A stretch of DNA of 60,000 nt from Owenia fusiformis. Its lineage: Eukaryota > Annelida > Polychaeta > Sabellida > Oweniidae. The DNA lies in assembly GCA_903813345.2 (NCBI GenBank), contig CAIIXF020000002.1, forward strand, positions 30,190,926 through 30,250,925, written 5' to 3'. Below are positions 34,401 to 49,400 of this stretch, piece after piece. The notes under the pieces were generated by a model. That model was not told the DNA's origin. It saw only the letters and a program-made list of their open reading frames with translations, and did no database searches. Position 1 is the first letter of the stretch, and every line of letters begins with the position of its first letter. Made by a program: the position numbers and the translations under genes.

Positions 34401-37400
34401 GCCTGAAAATTAGGGTTTTTGTGCTTAAATGGAACTAGATTATGAAGATAAACTTGCTACACATCAACCTTTCAGCATTAGGCACTCAGTATTAACCAGG
34501 CCTCATGATATTGTGAGCTTACTCTGTGGTATCATGGCTAACGCACAGGACTATACATATATATATTGTATGTACAGGGTGGTCCAAAAAAGTGAGCCCT
34601 TGCAATAAGCTATATCTCAGTTATTACTGGCATTTAAGGGCTGATATTCTCACATGTTTTAGAAGAAGGTCTAAAGTTTTTGTAGGTGCCATTAAGGTCA
34701 CTCATTCTTAAATCTAGCAGAATATACATGACATCAACAGACATTGCCTGATTTCTGCATGATGTGTTCAATCCATGCTTCATGGTTCTGGATAACAACC
34801 GCAACATGTAGTATACTGGATGTTGAAGTTGTTCACCACTCTATCCAGTATATCTAGGGAATTCGTTTTTTTTCTAATGCATTTTCCTTTATCTTAAGGA
34901 AAGTGGTACCTAGCTAAATTTTTGAGCAGTGGACAAATTTAACATTCGCATTCTAGCAGTTATTATTAGAACTGTGAAGTGAATGTTTAAGTTGTTCACT
35001 GCTCAAAAAACTTTAGATACAACTATCTTTTCCTGAATATAAAGAAAATGTATTAGTAATACAAAATACCCCTAGATATGCTGGATAGAGCAGCGTACAT
35101 CTTCAACATTCACGTTGCAGTTGTCATCCAGAACCATGGAGCATAGATTGAGCACATCATGCAGAAATCAGGCAATGTCTGTTGATGTCATGTATCTTCT
35201 GCTAGATTTGAGAATGAATGACCTTAATGGCACCCACAAAAATATTAGACCTTATTGTAAAACATGTGAGAATATTAGGCCATTACTGGCAGTAATAAAG
35301 GACCACCCTCTATTAGGAGCTTAAAGGCATGTTCAGCTCAACGTATATCCTCAAATACTCAAGGTATGCTGAGATCTGGCTAGTATTCATGTTTAAAGAC
35401 AAGTGACATTTGAATGCATCATTTAAGTAGGATGTCAAAATATATTCTCTATTTGTCACTGAGTTCAAACTCAAGTCAAGGGAAATTAAGAGGAGTTTTG
35501 AGTAAAATTAACTTTTTATGAAACATTTGAAAAAGACATGATTGCAATGCATGAGAGTGAATTTGTTAATTATTTAATTTTTACATTTACATTCAAATTT
35601 ATTTCTAGGGATATTCCTCGGCAGACCATATCTCTTCTTATATGGTAGCTTTAACCATATGTATACTTTCCATATATAGCAAAACATGAAAAATGTTTTG
35701 CCATAGTCTGTATTGATCACTAAAATGTGCTCAATTCTAGTAGGGTGCCATCTTTTAAGATTTCATGCAAAAAGTGATGTCATCTGGCAAGGAATGTACC
35801 TTTGACACATCAGATTGTTTATGTGCTACTTGATGCTAGCTTGAAAAAGATACAATTATCACCTCAGCTAGAGTTATTAATTTGTGAAATACTATACAAA
35901 ATGATACAGAACATTACATTAATCACATGGAGAGAATTATACATTTTGTAATCATAGCCTAAATATTGTAATTATCTAATTATATGAATAAATATATTAT
36001 CACATGAACATAGCAATGCAACTGCCTCAACAAAATGTTACAGAAATATATTTTTCAGGTCATTTCTTCAACTAACACAGTGAAAATTCAGTCCAAAAGA
36101 AGCTAAATTCCTCTTTCAATTTAGATTTGCCATGATTTCTTATTTTTTTATTGTCTAATAGGTTTAGATCCTGACTATGCCCATATCATACTTGCTATTT
36201 CTCAATTGCATGTTGTTGTTTTTTTCTCCAAACAAATATTGTTCAATTGGGATATAGTGAAGCTGTCTGTCCATTTGTCAGTCTGTCTATCTATCTGTCT
36301 GGAAAATAACTCATGTCCCTCATGTCTCAAGTTTTGGGACCTTCCTGGACTCATTTAAAATATCAGTACCAGTATTCAAAATGGGGGACACTCCTCTATT
36401 TTTAGGTTACAGACCAACCTCTGTTCTTTCTGTCCCCAATCTGCTCCCAAAGATTTGATTGAAAAAAACGTGGAAATAGTAATTTTTATCAATTATGAAC
36501 ATATGTAAAATGAAATTCGGTCATTTGGGATTAAAACTAAGGTCAATCGGGCTTTTCTTGGCCCATCTAAAATTTCATTTTAGAGGTATCTTAGTCTTTA
36601 CTCATGACAATTTAGTTTGTCAATTCGTCATACATCAATCAATACATCAAACATCAATAAGGTAGGGAACAAAAAGGCCACATATTGAAAATACAAATCA
36701 TAGTACTAAAATAACCCCTATTAAACCCTATCAAATGATAATATAAACCTTGATAAAGGTGTTCTGAACAATAGTACCATGATAATAACATCAGTTGGTA
36801 TACTGTAGCTTTAGCCAATAAAGGTCTTGAACCTAAAATGCTTTTGTAGGGTGAGTAAAAAATACTACCAGACATATATTCTTTATTATGTCACTACCAC
36901 AAGTGATGAAATATTGTTATAGTCTCTAACTTTTTGGTTGATGGTGTCCAGCATCTGGCATTTGGAGTTTGGTGTCTGTAAAAAATGGCATGTGGTGATA
37001 TATTGTTCATTAATGCCTTATTCATATTTGGATGAAAGATGTGTATTGAAAATTGATTTTATTCAATTAATTCGTTCAATTAATAGGTATTACTCTTTGG
37101 CCACCATTGTTTCAAAATTTCATCTTATGGGGGAAGAGAGTGTATATACTATCTGCCCCGTAGCCAGGGGGGGGGGGTTGCAGTCAAAAATTCTTTCAAA
37201 ATCATGCAGTTTTTCACCATTTTTAGCATTTCTCAAGTGATTTTAGCCATATTTGGGCCAAAATTGTCAAATGTGAACCCCCCCCTGGAAATTTTTGAAA
37301 ACTGAACCCCCCCTCCCTTGGCAAATCCTGGCTACGGGCCTGACTATAGTTAAAAATTGTCTTCATTATTCCACAACTGTTGACAATCAAACACCACACC

Positions 37401-40400
37401 TCAGTAAATCGTAATGCTGTTGATTTTATAATGTTTTACTATTCTATCCTCTGCAGGACACTGACACCCGACAATGTAATGCTCCAATTAAAGTACAGAT
37501 ATGACAGAGAAATAGACAGAGCAGAAAGGTAAGTGAAGCATATTTCCTTGTTTTCTTTATCATACTTTGCAAATTGTATAATTCACCAATCAAATGTAGA
37601 TTATAAGAATATATTTATTTATTTAACAGGCTAAGATTTAAAATTAAGCAAGGTTAACTTAAGGAGGAAGGTAAATTTTAAGCCAGATAGGATATTTTAC
37701 TTCTACTGGACACATATAATATCTGTGTCATTTAGTGATACGGTTTTACACCTCGGCTACCTCATAGCTATCTACTCGTACAACCATGTTTACTGTTAAT
37801 TTTGAATCCATTTATGCATAACTTTGCCATTATATTTTGCTTCTAAACCCTGTACCCCAATGGGGAAAAATATAAATCTTGTATATCCAAAAACCTAACT
37901 AATCCAAAAAACCCACTTTTCACAATTTTTGTTATCTCCCATTTACCCACATGATAAACCTTGAAATGTGTGCTAATTCCTGGTGATCTTAAAACTTTTG
38001 GCTGGTCTCAGTGGCATTTGGATTAGACAGGTTTTACTGTACAGAGTGGTGATCCAAGATATACCTTACTACTGTGGAGAGATGGATGTTAGCAACTGCA
38101 GCAACTTCAAAATGTCTTTTAGGTAAAATATCAAAATAATGATTTATGTTTTTATGATGAGCATTTTGTTTGTGAACCAAAGTATGATGTCTCTCTGAAT
38201 GTTTTTGTCTAAAATCATTATATTGATAACGTACCAGACATTGCGATAGAATTTTCATGGAAACCTGAGTTTATTTCCAGACAATCCTAGCAATTGAAAA
38301 CCATCCTTTCTGAAAGTCTCTAACATCCATTTCCCCTCAGTAGCAATCTTGCAGCCAGTGAGGCAGACCTGTTTTATTGTTTTATTCACTTGTACAGCTT
38401 TAACTAGCAGTTTACATCCTTCATTTGTAAGTACAGTGTTTCTGATATCAAGACTTCGAAGGCCATTGTTGAATTTCAAGGCCTCGGTAAGCACCATCAG
38501 TCCCGTCATATCTAGGTCACAATGTCCTAGGTTGATGTCACGTATTGTAGAATTGATACGTATTCCCCTTGTTAGGGCAGAGAGAAATGTACTGTTCAGA
38601 GGAACATGACTGAGGTCCAGGACCTTCAAGTGTTGGTTCCTCTCAAGTTTAATAGCTACTTCTTCGGCAGTTACAACATTAAAAGTACAGTGGGATAGCT
38701 CTAGAGTTCTGGTCTCATTCGGGATATTCCTGAGGACATTATTGATTAAATTTGGGTTTTTACAATGTGTGAACCCCAAATATTGAACCCGAGACATCCC
38801 CTGGCAACTAGATCGTATATTTGACCATAATGTTCCAGAGAGTTGAGCATCAGCCATCTTGGATTCATCCGTGCATGCAATGTGTGTGATTGTTGTGTTG
38901 CCAGGGAAGATCTGTGAGATAAATGTTGCTAGGAGATCGGGGGAACTCCACTTCAGTATCAAGGTTGTAATACTCCCATTGCTTCTGATTGCATGTGCCA
39001 ACTTAATGTACACATTTGACCTATAGGTTGCATGACTGTCAAGGGTCAAGGTCAGTTGAGTGACTTTTGATTTGCTTGTTGAAAGTGCATGTGAAAACCC
39101 AAGAATTGCACTTTGTGATATTACATTTTTACCATTGATAGCAATGCATTCTGGCAGAGCTGTAGTGAGACATTTAACAACTGCCATTCTTCCTTCACAT
39201 TCATTCAAACATTCCAGAGGTCTCATGAACTCATCCAGGTGATTTTCAACTGGCTCTTGCCTTGGTTGTGCCTTTGTTGTTTTCTTCACATGCCCATCTT
39301 TATCAGTGGTATCATTGCTATACTTGGTGGCCATATCCTCCATTAATTCAATTGCTATTTCATCACTACTACTGTTCTTAAGTCCAAAATAAAAACTGCA
39401 AATGTCAATCCATTTCGGATCATCCAGTAGTCTGATATGGTACTCAGTTTCGTCAACAGATGGTTCATTTACGATACAAAGTGCTGTGAGGTAGTCCTGT
39501 ATGAACCTGTTACAGAATGTTACAATTTCCCCTTCTTGGTCCTCTTTTATCATGATCTTCACCTTTGATATTAACCCAATCTCATTCATCATAGGGTTGT
39601 TGTATTCCTTGTCTAAGAATTCTAGGTGAAATCTTGACTTCTGGGATTTTGCGCCTTGCAGTGCAAGTTGTCTCAAATGATGCAATGTTGTGGAGGCTTT
39701 CATTTTCAGTTTGCTTGAATTTTCAGCGAGGTTTTGTTTGCAGAATTGTGACTTTAGAGCTATAAGAAAATTTTTCAATATTGCTGTTTTTGCATGAAAA
39801 TTGGGCTCCATACCAACATCACAAGCTGTGCATACACACAACGCATAACCAGGAGTCTTCATGAGAATTTGCATTGAGTCTGTAGGGTCTGTATTATTTA
39901 AATATTCTTCCAGTGGTTTCATATTAATTTCTGGCGCCTTTGTAATTTCGGTGTACTTTCTGACAAATTTTCTGATTTCTTTAGTTCCATTGAAGCCCAT
40001 GCACTGATACTGAACATCAAACTGTTTTGCGAAATCTGTGTCAATGTGTTTTAGATTGGCAAACATAATTAAATGAGTATGTTTCAACCAATCTCCGGTA
40101 AATAGGTCAGTCAATGCATCTTGTTGCCGAGTTTGGAGATGATCAGCTCCATCTATAACTAATAGAGCCTCATTCTGGTTTGCCTCAATGAGAGACCAGA
40201 TGTCGTCTGCTTCAAGGTTCAAGGTAGAATGAGAAAGAGGCTCTACAACAGCTGGATGGAGCATGTTACCAATGAGCTTCAAGTCCATGTGGAAGACCAG
40301 CTTAAATGGGGTATCTATCATGTTGTTATCTGCCCATTGTTGAACCAGATAATGGCTGGAGGTTGATTTCCCACATCCTGAGTCACCATGTATGAGAATA

Positions 40401-43400
40401 CGCCTTGAATGATGCTGTTTAGTTCTGATATTTCCCAGCAGGTGGTCTATACCAATAGATACCCTGAAATGAAGGATGAATTAAATCAATTTAATTTGAA
40501 CTCAGCTCAAATCTGATCTATGTCGAATGCATGTTGAGTTTTGTGAGAAATTGAAAATTTGTCAGCCTATAACACTCAGACTGCATCACAATTTGATATC
40601 CGGGTGTGTTTTGAACAGTGCCATTCAACATCAAAATTGTGACTATCCTGTTTTTGCCCTCAAGGGTATTATCCCCAATGAACTTTGTTTCATTCATTAT
40701 TTGTAACAATAATATAAAATCATAGGGTATACGGATATAAACTAGATGTAGATATTGTGTGGTTGACGTTAACAGAACTAATTGCATACCCTGAGTTGTC
40801 CAGGACAGCTAGTTGACAGTAGAAATCCCCCAGTCTAGTAGTATTCCCCTGCCATTGTATAGGTCTGTGCTTGCTGTATACTCTACTGTAGTAGCACCTC
40901 AGGGCTTTCTCAGCTTTGTCAACTATTGCTGGAAAATAAACATGGATTATATGCTTGACCTTAAGGCATTCTCAGCTTTGTCAACTATTGCTGGAAAATA
41001 AACATGGATCATATGCTTGACTTTATGGCTTTTTCAGCTTTGTCAACTATTGCTGGAAAATAAACATGGATCATATGCTTGACTTTATGGCTTTTTCAGC
41101 TTTGTCAACTATTGCTGGAAAATAAACATGGATCATATGCTTGACTTTATGGCTTTTTCAGCTTTGTCAACTATTGCTGGAAAATAAACATGGATCATAT
41201 GCTTGACTTTATGGCTTTTTCAGCTTTGTCAACTATTGCTGGAAAATAAACACGGATCATATGCTTGACCTTAAGGCATTCTCAGCTTTGTCAACTATTC
41301 CTGGAAAATAAACATGGATCATATGCTTGACTTTATGGCTTTTTCAGCTTTGTCAACAATTGCTAGAAAATAAACATGGATCATATGCTTGACATTATGG
41401 CTTTCTAAGCTTTGTTGTGTGCTTAACTTTCTTAGTTTCTTAGTTTTGTCAAAAGTTTCTACATTTTGTCACATAAAATAAGTTGTATTTTGATTATGCT
41501 GGTGCATCGATTAAGCATGACACCAGTGAATGTGTTAACTTACTCATATTTGATAGTTTCCCAGTATTCATCAAGTCAAAACGTGTTTTCTGCATCGCCT
41601 CATAGATATCAGAATATTTTTCACGTATGGCTTCAAGAAATACCATATATGCCCTGGTTGTCTTGGTTACCAGAAAATCTAGCAAACAGCGCATCTTGTC
41701 AGCTCTGTTCTGATTCATTGATATTGTTTTTATTTCTGATGATGTCATAATGTTATGATGACACAATCTTGGTGTGATGTCATCTGGAAGTATTCTCGCT
41801 GTTATTGTCGAGTAGAATCTGTTGATTACATCTCTCTGCTCGATGGACATCTCTGAAAACAGATTTCATATGATTTATAGGGGTTTCATTCATTCACATG
41901 TTATTCATTTCTTCATTTATCAATGTATTTTCATGTTACCTGTAAAATTGTTTGATTTGATTATAAGGTCACCTATACACCTATATTTATTAAATTATAG
42001 AACTCTTGCATACAATGAATACACCAAAAGTATTAATCATCAAGAAATTGAACTGCAGAGAATTAAAAGATTTTCCCCCTTTTACCTGGATGTAAATCTA
42101 ATGTTTTCACACATTTTTGGTTCTCATCAATAATCTCATAATTTGAGAAAATATCCTTCTTAGGTTCCAAGAGGTAATCAATAAGGACATCCTTTTTGAA
42201 AGCAGCAACTTCCCCAATTCTTTCATACATTGTCTTTCAAGATTATCAATCTCCTTGGATTAATTATTGGTATACATATTATTGTTTCAGCTTTGTTTTG
42301 TATTGATGTAAACAATATATTTGATGATCGAGTGTATCATTTTTATGAATGTGGTCACTTCTCCAGTTTCGACTAAATTATACTTCAAAATCCCTCCTCA
42401 GATAGATTATTTACATATAAGATTGGAGCTTCATTCTGTACTGATGTAAACAACAACAGTTGACATGTGTATCATATACATATAGCATGTAGATTGTAGA
42501 ATACATAAGTGGATTTGTTTGTAGTCAAGTGGTGTAACAACTAGATCTTAGAAATTGCTGTATTATATTGGCTTTATACAGATTACATTACCTCTTTATT
42601 TAAAAGGTAATTCAAATACAATAAACATGTATCCGCTCATTCCGCCCCTTTTAACAACTCATTAAAATCCAATAAAACTTGAACAATAAAGGAGAGCACA
42701 GCATTTCTTTTGATATACAATTCTGCCATCTATATGAATTGGAAAAAATAATTTTTACATTAAGAATGTTGTTTTTAGTTCTTCAGTCCATTTTAAGATG
42801 ACTTGAGCATCAAACATAGATTTGATACATTTATAATATGTTGAAAATGTTTTATGTGTTAAAACATATAAAGTATGTTTATTTCGGATTATTGAGGTAA
42901 ATATTTTCTCATTGATTCAGGTGTGTATAAAAGATACACATGTATCACTCTAAACAATTGTAATGAAAATGCCACTGAATTTTTATCAAGGGTGGAGTAA
43001 GTTAGCAGATTTAATGCAACTTTGGGACATAATTTTTAAAAGTTTGAAGTAACAGTCAAAAAATTGTCCACTTAGCAAATTCTCTAAAAGTGTGTTGAGG
43101 CAAATGCCTTATAGATCTAAACCCAAGTAAATATGATGTTAAATCTATTTTGTTTATTATACAAACCATTGTCCAGTGGATCGACTACTGTCCTCGTCCC
43201 TTGCTTGACAAACACATCCAGAATAGAGGCCATCATCAGAGAATTATTATGAAGTTACAATTTAAAATCCTGATATTTGATGTGAAGAAAATGTCTCATA
43301 TTGTCAATGAAAAATCAAAAACTGAACATATGTATTCTTTATGTAATTGTTTATGCTCAACACAAATCTTAGGTTATTCTTTAGCAATGATATGTTATTC

Positions 43401-46400
43401 TTGAACTGTGATATGTTATTCTTCAGCAATGATATGTTATTCTTGAACTCTGCAATGTTATTTTTGAGCAATGTTATGCTATTCTTGAGTAACCAATGGC
43501 TTACTATAACCTAACAAGTCCTCAGTATTCAAATCAATATTCAAGATTTATTCATTAATGACCTAATCATTAATTTAATTCTCTTAATCTACATGTAATC
43601 CATCGTTCCTCCGAATATGAAATTGAATTCCTTTACTCTTGTTATTCCATTTTTGAAGGGTGATTATTAGCTGAGCTTTCTTTATGAAATAAAAAATTGA
43701 TCGGTGCTCACTGGCTATAAAGGAATGTTGTACTAGTTAATAATTCTAAGGAGTATTATGGCTACTACAAGTGGTCTATTTACATATGGTTTATAACCTA
43801 TTCTACTGTTATTTTCTATTCTGTTGATGTTATATTTGTTCGAGTTGATGAAAATAAATAGAACCTTTTCATTGTTAACCTTGCAAAATATTGTTTTGAA
43901 AGTTCAGTTCGTTATGATACAGAATGGTTAAAGAAATATTGTAGGGTGGTTGATGAAATATTGTAGGGTGATTGATGAAATATTGTAGGGTGGTTGATGA
44001 AATATTGTAGGGTGGTTGATGAAATATTGTAGGGTGATTGATGAAATATTGTAGGGTGGTTGATGAAATATTGTAAGGTGGTTGATGGAATATTGTAGGG
44101 TGGTTGATGAAATATTGTAGGGTGGTTGATGAAATATTGTAGGGTGGTTGATGAAATATTGTAGGGTGGTTGATGAAATATTGTAGGGTGATTGATGAAA
44201 TATTGTAGGGTGATTGATGAAATATTGTAGAGTGGTTGATGAAATATTGTAAGGTGGTTGATGGAATATTGTAGGGTGGTTGATGAAATATTGTAGGGTG
44301 GTTGATGAAATATTGTAGGGTGGTTGATGAAATATTGTAGGGTGATTGATGAAATATTGTAGGGTGGTTGATGAAATATTGTAGGGTGGTTGAAGAAATA
44401 TTGTAGGGTGGTTGATGAAATATTGTATGGTGATTGATGAAATATTGTAGGGTGGTTGATGAAATATTGTATGGTGATTGATGAAATATTGTAGGGTGGT
44501 TGATGAGATATTGTAGGGTGGTTGATGAAATATTGTAGGGTGGTTGAAGAAATATTGTAGGGTGGTTGATGAAATATTGTATGGTGATTGATGAAATATT
44601 GTAGGGTGGTTGATGAAATATTGTATGGTGATTGATGAAATATTGTAGGGTGGTTGAAGAGATATTGTAGGGTGGTTGATGAAATATTGTAGGGTGGTGA
44701 TTTTAGTTACTATAAAATGTAGAGGAACAAGAACTGATTATATATATATATATCTAACTGAAGAACCAAAGTTCTTTGATAATGAAGATGTTGTAATTAT
44801 TTTGAAATTGTTATGAAGATTCAATATCTACAGTTTAACTGTATGAGTGAAATGACTTTGGCACCTCAAAGGAGGAGGTCTACTGCAGAAGTGTTCCACT
44901 TTTACAGGCTCTAGTGTAAATGATACATTTCATATGGAAACACAAGAGATACCAATAATTATATCCCTCGGCTGATATGGAAGGCATTTAAGGGCAATTC
45001 CTTCAGCTTTTATTATTTGTTATTTATTAGAAAGAATGCATTGTCTATTGTTTGTAAGGAGCACCTCATTTCCTATTTATCAATTTTTAATATGAAAAAG
45101 TTATATACCTGATGAATTTGCTTGTGTTGCATATTTGTGACTATCTCGTTGGTGGCGAGTCCATTGTCGTGGTGAGTTAGCTCCGTTTACTTTATGAATA
45201 GCGCCATCTATAGTGGGTAAGGTACCACTACATAGTTTCGCTACGTCATTGTGGTGTCTGGTTTTTATTTTGTACATGTTTGCTTCATTTTCCCGCACCA
45301 GATTTTCTAGTTTGTTCCATTGCTGGACCAGATCAATGTATCGTTTTTCTTCATCTAGTGTCAAGTTAGCAATCCTTAGTCTTTTGATCCACACGGCACA
45401 AGTTGCTCCCCCTAGATCCTTTAGTAGTTCTGATATGGTATTCCAATATGTTGTGAAGTTCTTTTGGTCCACGTGAGTTACGGACCCAAGATAAGCTTGG
45501 ATACATTGGAAATGTGCAATATGTGCCGAAAGGCTATGATCTGTTGCTTTAGGCATTTTTCTCCATCCATTTGGATACGGTGGTGATAAATGGCAGACGT
45601 GGGTCAGTAGCGTCAAGAGCAAGGTCGCGTCATATGTTTCAGATGTCGCCAATTCTTTATGTCTTGGGTACAAGGCCAACCATTGAGACTGGGTAATCAC
45701 ACCGTAATATTTAAACCTGCGGAGGGCTTTGTGAATGTCTGGCTTTGCTAACTTGTCGACTAATAATAATGGTGGATACAGTTTGTTGAAAGTTTCTCGT
45801 AGAGCAAGGGTTCCAACCTCAAGGAAAAGCCTGCATAATGTGGCATAGTTTGCACGCTGCTGACCTTTGTGAGGATATGATATGTCAGCCATTTTGTAAG
45901 GTTGCTATGGTTGGTGGTATTAATTCGTTATTCTACAAGTAAATGCCAATAGAGCTGTTAAAATTCTAAATATTTAAATGTAGTCTAATATTTTTTTTTA
46001 TCATTTTTTGTAAATATTTTCAAATCGATTGAGGACCATTGATTAAACAAATTATATTTACTAATGAATATACCTGTAAACAAATTTACATATTTTGAGT
46101 GAATATATAAGAAATGGGACGTTTGTCAGAGACTGTGCCATTACATCATATTTATTGTAATAACACCTCGATATCTGATTTCGGAAAACAAATGTAGACA
46201 TTTTGAATTGAACAGAACACAATCAAAAAGTTTAATCAATATTGGGTATTTTTCGAGTAATCATAATGTATATTTATAATAATACATAAGTTACTATTGT
46301 TAACATTGTAATTAAAAATGTTAGTACTATATTATCTGGGTAAATTATGTTCCATTTTGAAAATCTTCCATTCTGTTCTGAGGATTTTTACACTGTCCCA

Positions 46401-49400
46401 TTTCTATAGTTTTATATACAGTTCAGGGGTTTCATTAGTAGCAGGCAACAGGCGATTTTCACCGGTTGTTTTCACAAAATCGCCTTTTCTTTTTAGGGAC
46501 TTTCCAACTTGTCCATGTTAAATATGATTTCCATTAATTTTGCTTGTTAATTTGATTTATAGCCTGTTTTGAGAATTTTTAGTGAAACCCCTGCAGTTGT
46601 ATTCAAGTCCCTATATAGCAGGTAGTTTTGTTCTCATTAAGATGAGCTGTTTTCCTGTTCAACCTATCCATGACTACATGAATAACCAATAACATAATTA
46701 TTTAGCTCCATGAATGGTAAAACACGAAATGTATAAAAAACTACAATCAGGATAAGACACTTACTTCATATTGTCATGCTCATCCGTCGCATCCCTTCAT
46801 ATCTCCTAGTCCTATTTCATTTAATTACAAAACAGTGTTGTCATAGCAACATACCTGATAGTCTAGTTAAACATTAATATAGTATACACCAGTTTACTTA
46901 ATCAATCTGTCTCTTCCTGACAACTCAACTCTTTCACACGATCATCTCTTTGTAAAGATTTAAATGCATCAAATAACACGAAGAAAACATCAATATCGAA
47001 TTGCAAGAAAACTTGATTTTTGAGTTTACAATTGATTTGAAAATGAGTAGGGATTTCGTCTTGATTTTCTCCAGGGTATTTGAACACTGTCTAATCAATG
47101 CTAGATAGCGCTGTGCAAATGTGTGACATAATAGTTTTGTTCATGATTCTTGAATTGTTTGGATTCTGCTCTGGCACTTAGTGATTATAATTCCCCATAA
47201 TTTAAACACTAAGTATTCTCTGTTGCAATCAAAGAGAGGTTTCACCATCCCAGAATTCTTATGACATTCCATAAGTGTGGATGTTGTTGATTGGTTCACA
47301 AACATACAATGGTGACTAGGATTTTCCTCATTTGCTGGCTAATCTACATTCTGTATAGAATATTGAAAATTTTGTATCAAGTGAGATATCATTTCTTTTT
47401 AATACCTGTTATTACCAGTTTTAGTGTGTATATCTACTAGATTCACAACGTGTTAGTAAATCTAGTATTTGTTGATAGTACTGGGGCAGTCTGATGAGTG
47501 CCTGGAGGCATTAGAAGGGATAGAGAATGTAAAACATTAGTAGCTATGTTCTCAAAGGTAATGCCAATGCATTCCTTATAATAACGTATTGTTATGATTT
47601 CCAACAAATGGGAGGTGGTGACATTTTGCATGTTAATACCTTGTCCTAACTTTATTTTTCAAAAAAGAATTTGGATATTATCAGGTAAAATATATTCGTT
47701 ATTAATGATTTAAGATGTAGAAATGTCCAGAATCATTATAATTGAAAAGGAGATCCCCTCGAATCCCCTTGAGGATGATGATGTTACTTGTATTTCTACA
47801 TGTAGGTCAGCATTAAAGATATTTTATATTTGTACATTAAGGTCAGCATTAAAGAAGATATATGAGAGAGATGATGTACTTTGTATTTGTACATGTAGGT
47901 CAGCATTAAAGAAGATTTATGAGAGAGATAATGTACTTTGTATTTGTACATGTAGGTCAGCATTAAAGAAGATTTATAAGAGAGATAATGTACTTTGTAT
48001 TTGTACATGTAGGTCAGCATTAAAGAAGATTTATAAGAGAGATAATGTACTTAGTATTTGTACATGTAGGTCAGCATTAAAGAAGATTTATAAGAGAGAT
48101 AATGTATTTTGTATTTGTACATGTAGGTCAGCATTAAAGAAGATATATGAGAGAGATGATGTACTTTGTATTTGTACATGTAGGTCAGCATTAAAGAAGA
48201 TTTATAAGAGAGATAATGTACTTTGTATTTGTACATGTAGGTCAGCATTAAAGAAGATTTATAAGAGAGATAATGTACTTTGTATTTGTACATGTAGGTC
48301 AGCATTAAAGAAGATTTATAAGAGAGATAATGTACTTTGTATTTGTACATGTAGGTCAGCATTAAAGAAGATTTATAAGAGAGATAATGTACTTTGTATT
48401 TATACATTAAGGTCAGCATTCAAGAAGATATATGACAGAGATGATGTATTTTGTATTTGTATACATGTAGGTCAGCATTAAAGAAGATTTATGAGAGAGA
48501 TGATGTACTTTGTATTTGTACATGTAGGTCAGCATTAAAGAAGATTTATGAGAGAGATGATGTACCTTCAAAGACAATGGTGCTATGTGTAGCAGCAATA
48601 GATGTCTCCACTGGACAAAGTGGAGGTGGAGAGGCTGAGAGTGCCGAAAAATCTGACATGAAAATGACAAAGGTAAGATTCTTTTTTTTATTATTATTTG
48701 CTTATTATCCCAATGAACGAAGTTCAGTAGAGATATAGTGAAGCCCTCTGTCCGTCTGTCAGTCCATCAGTCAGTCCATCCGTCCATATGTCTGGAAGAT
48801 AACATGAATACTAGTGGACGGATTTTCTTCATATTTGGTGGAAAGATGTATATTGGTGAATAGTTTTACGCAACATTATTAATACTCAGTTTTGTTTTGT
48901 AATTTGGGCCTCGTTAAATTCAAAATGGCCACCGCCTTATGTGGAATTTCGCAATAATTTTCTGATCTGTTTTGGTATTGTTTTCCTGATTTGTGGCTCA
49001 GAAAATTCAAATTGTTTTTATTATTTGTGCCTTTAAGTCTTGAATGGTCACCCATATATATATATATATCTCTTATGTTTCCAATGTTTATATTTTTTGT
49101 GAGAAATTGATTCATATATGTTGTAGTATTCGTTGGGATTTGCTACTCTGTGGAGTTGCCGTTTTCTAGTTAAAAATTCAAATATACCAACTGAATCTCA
49201 GCCAATCAGACAATATGTTGTGGTTCAATGTAACATAAGACAGTATGTGGTGGTTCAATATCATATCAGACAATACAATATGTGATGGTTCAATATCATA
49301 TCAGACGATATGTCATAGTTCAATATCATGTCAGACAATATAATATGTGGTGGTTCAATATCAGATCAGACAAAATGTTGTGGTTCATTATCATATCAGA

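Noticed and set aside
47723-48481. A 252-codon frame encoding repeated [19 protein letters not shown] as a separate gene
   Set aside because: It is made of tandem copies of the 5' end of BRCA2 exon 48528 with its acceptor and lacks any independent start context or domain.
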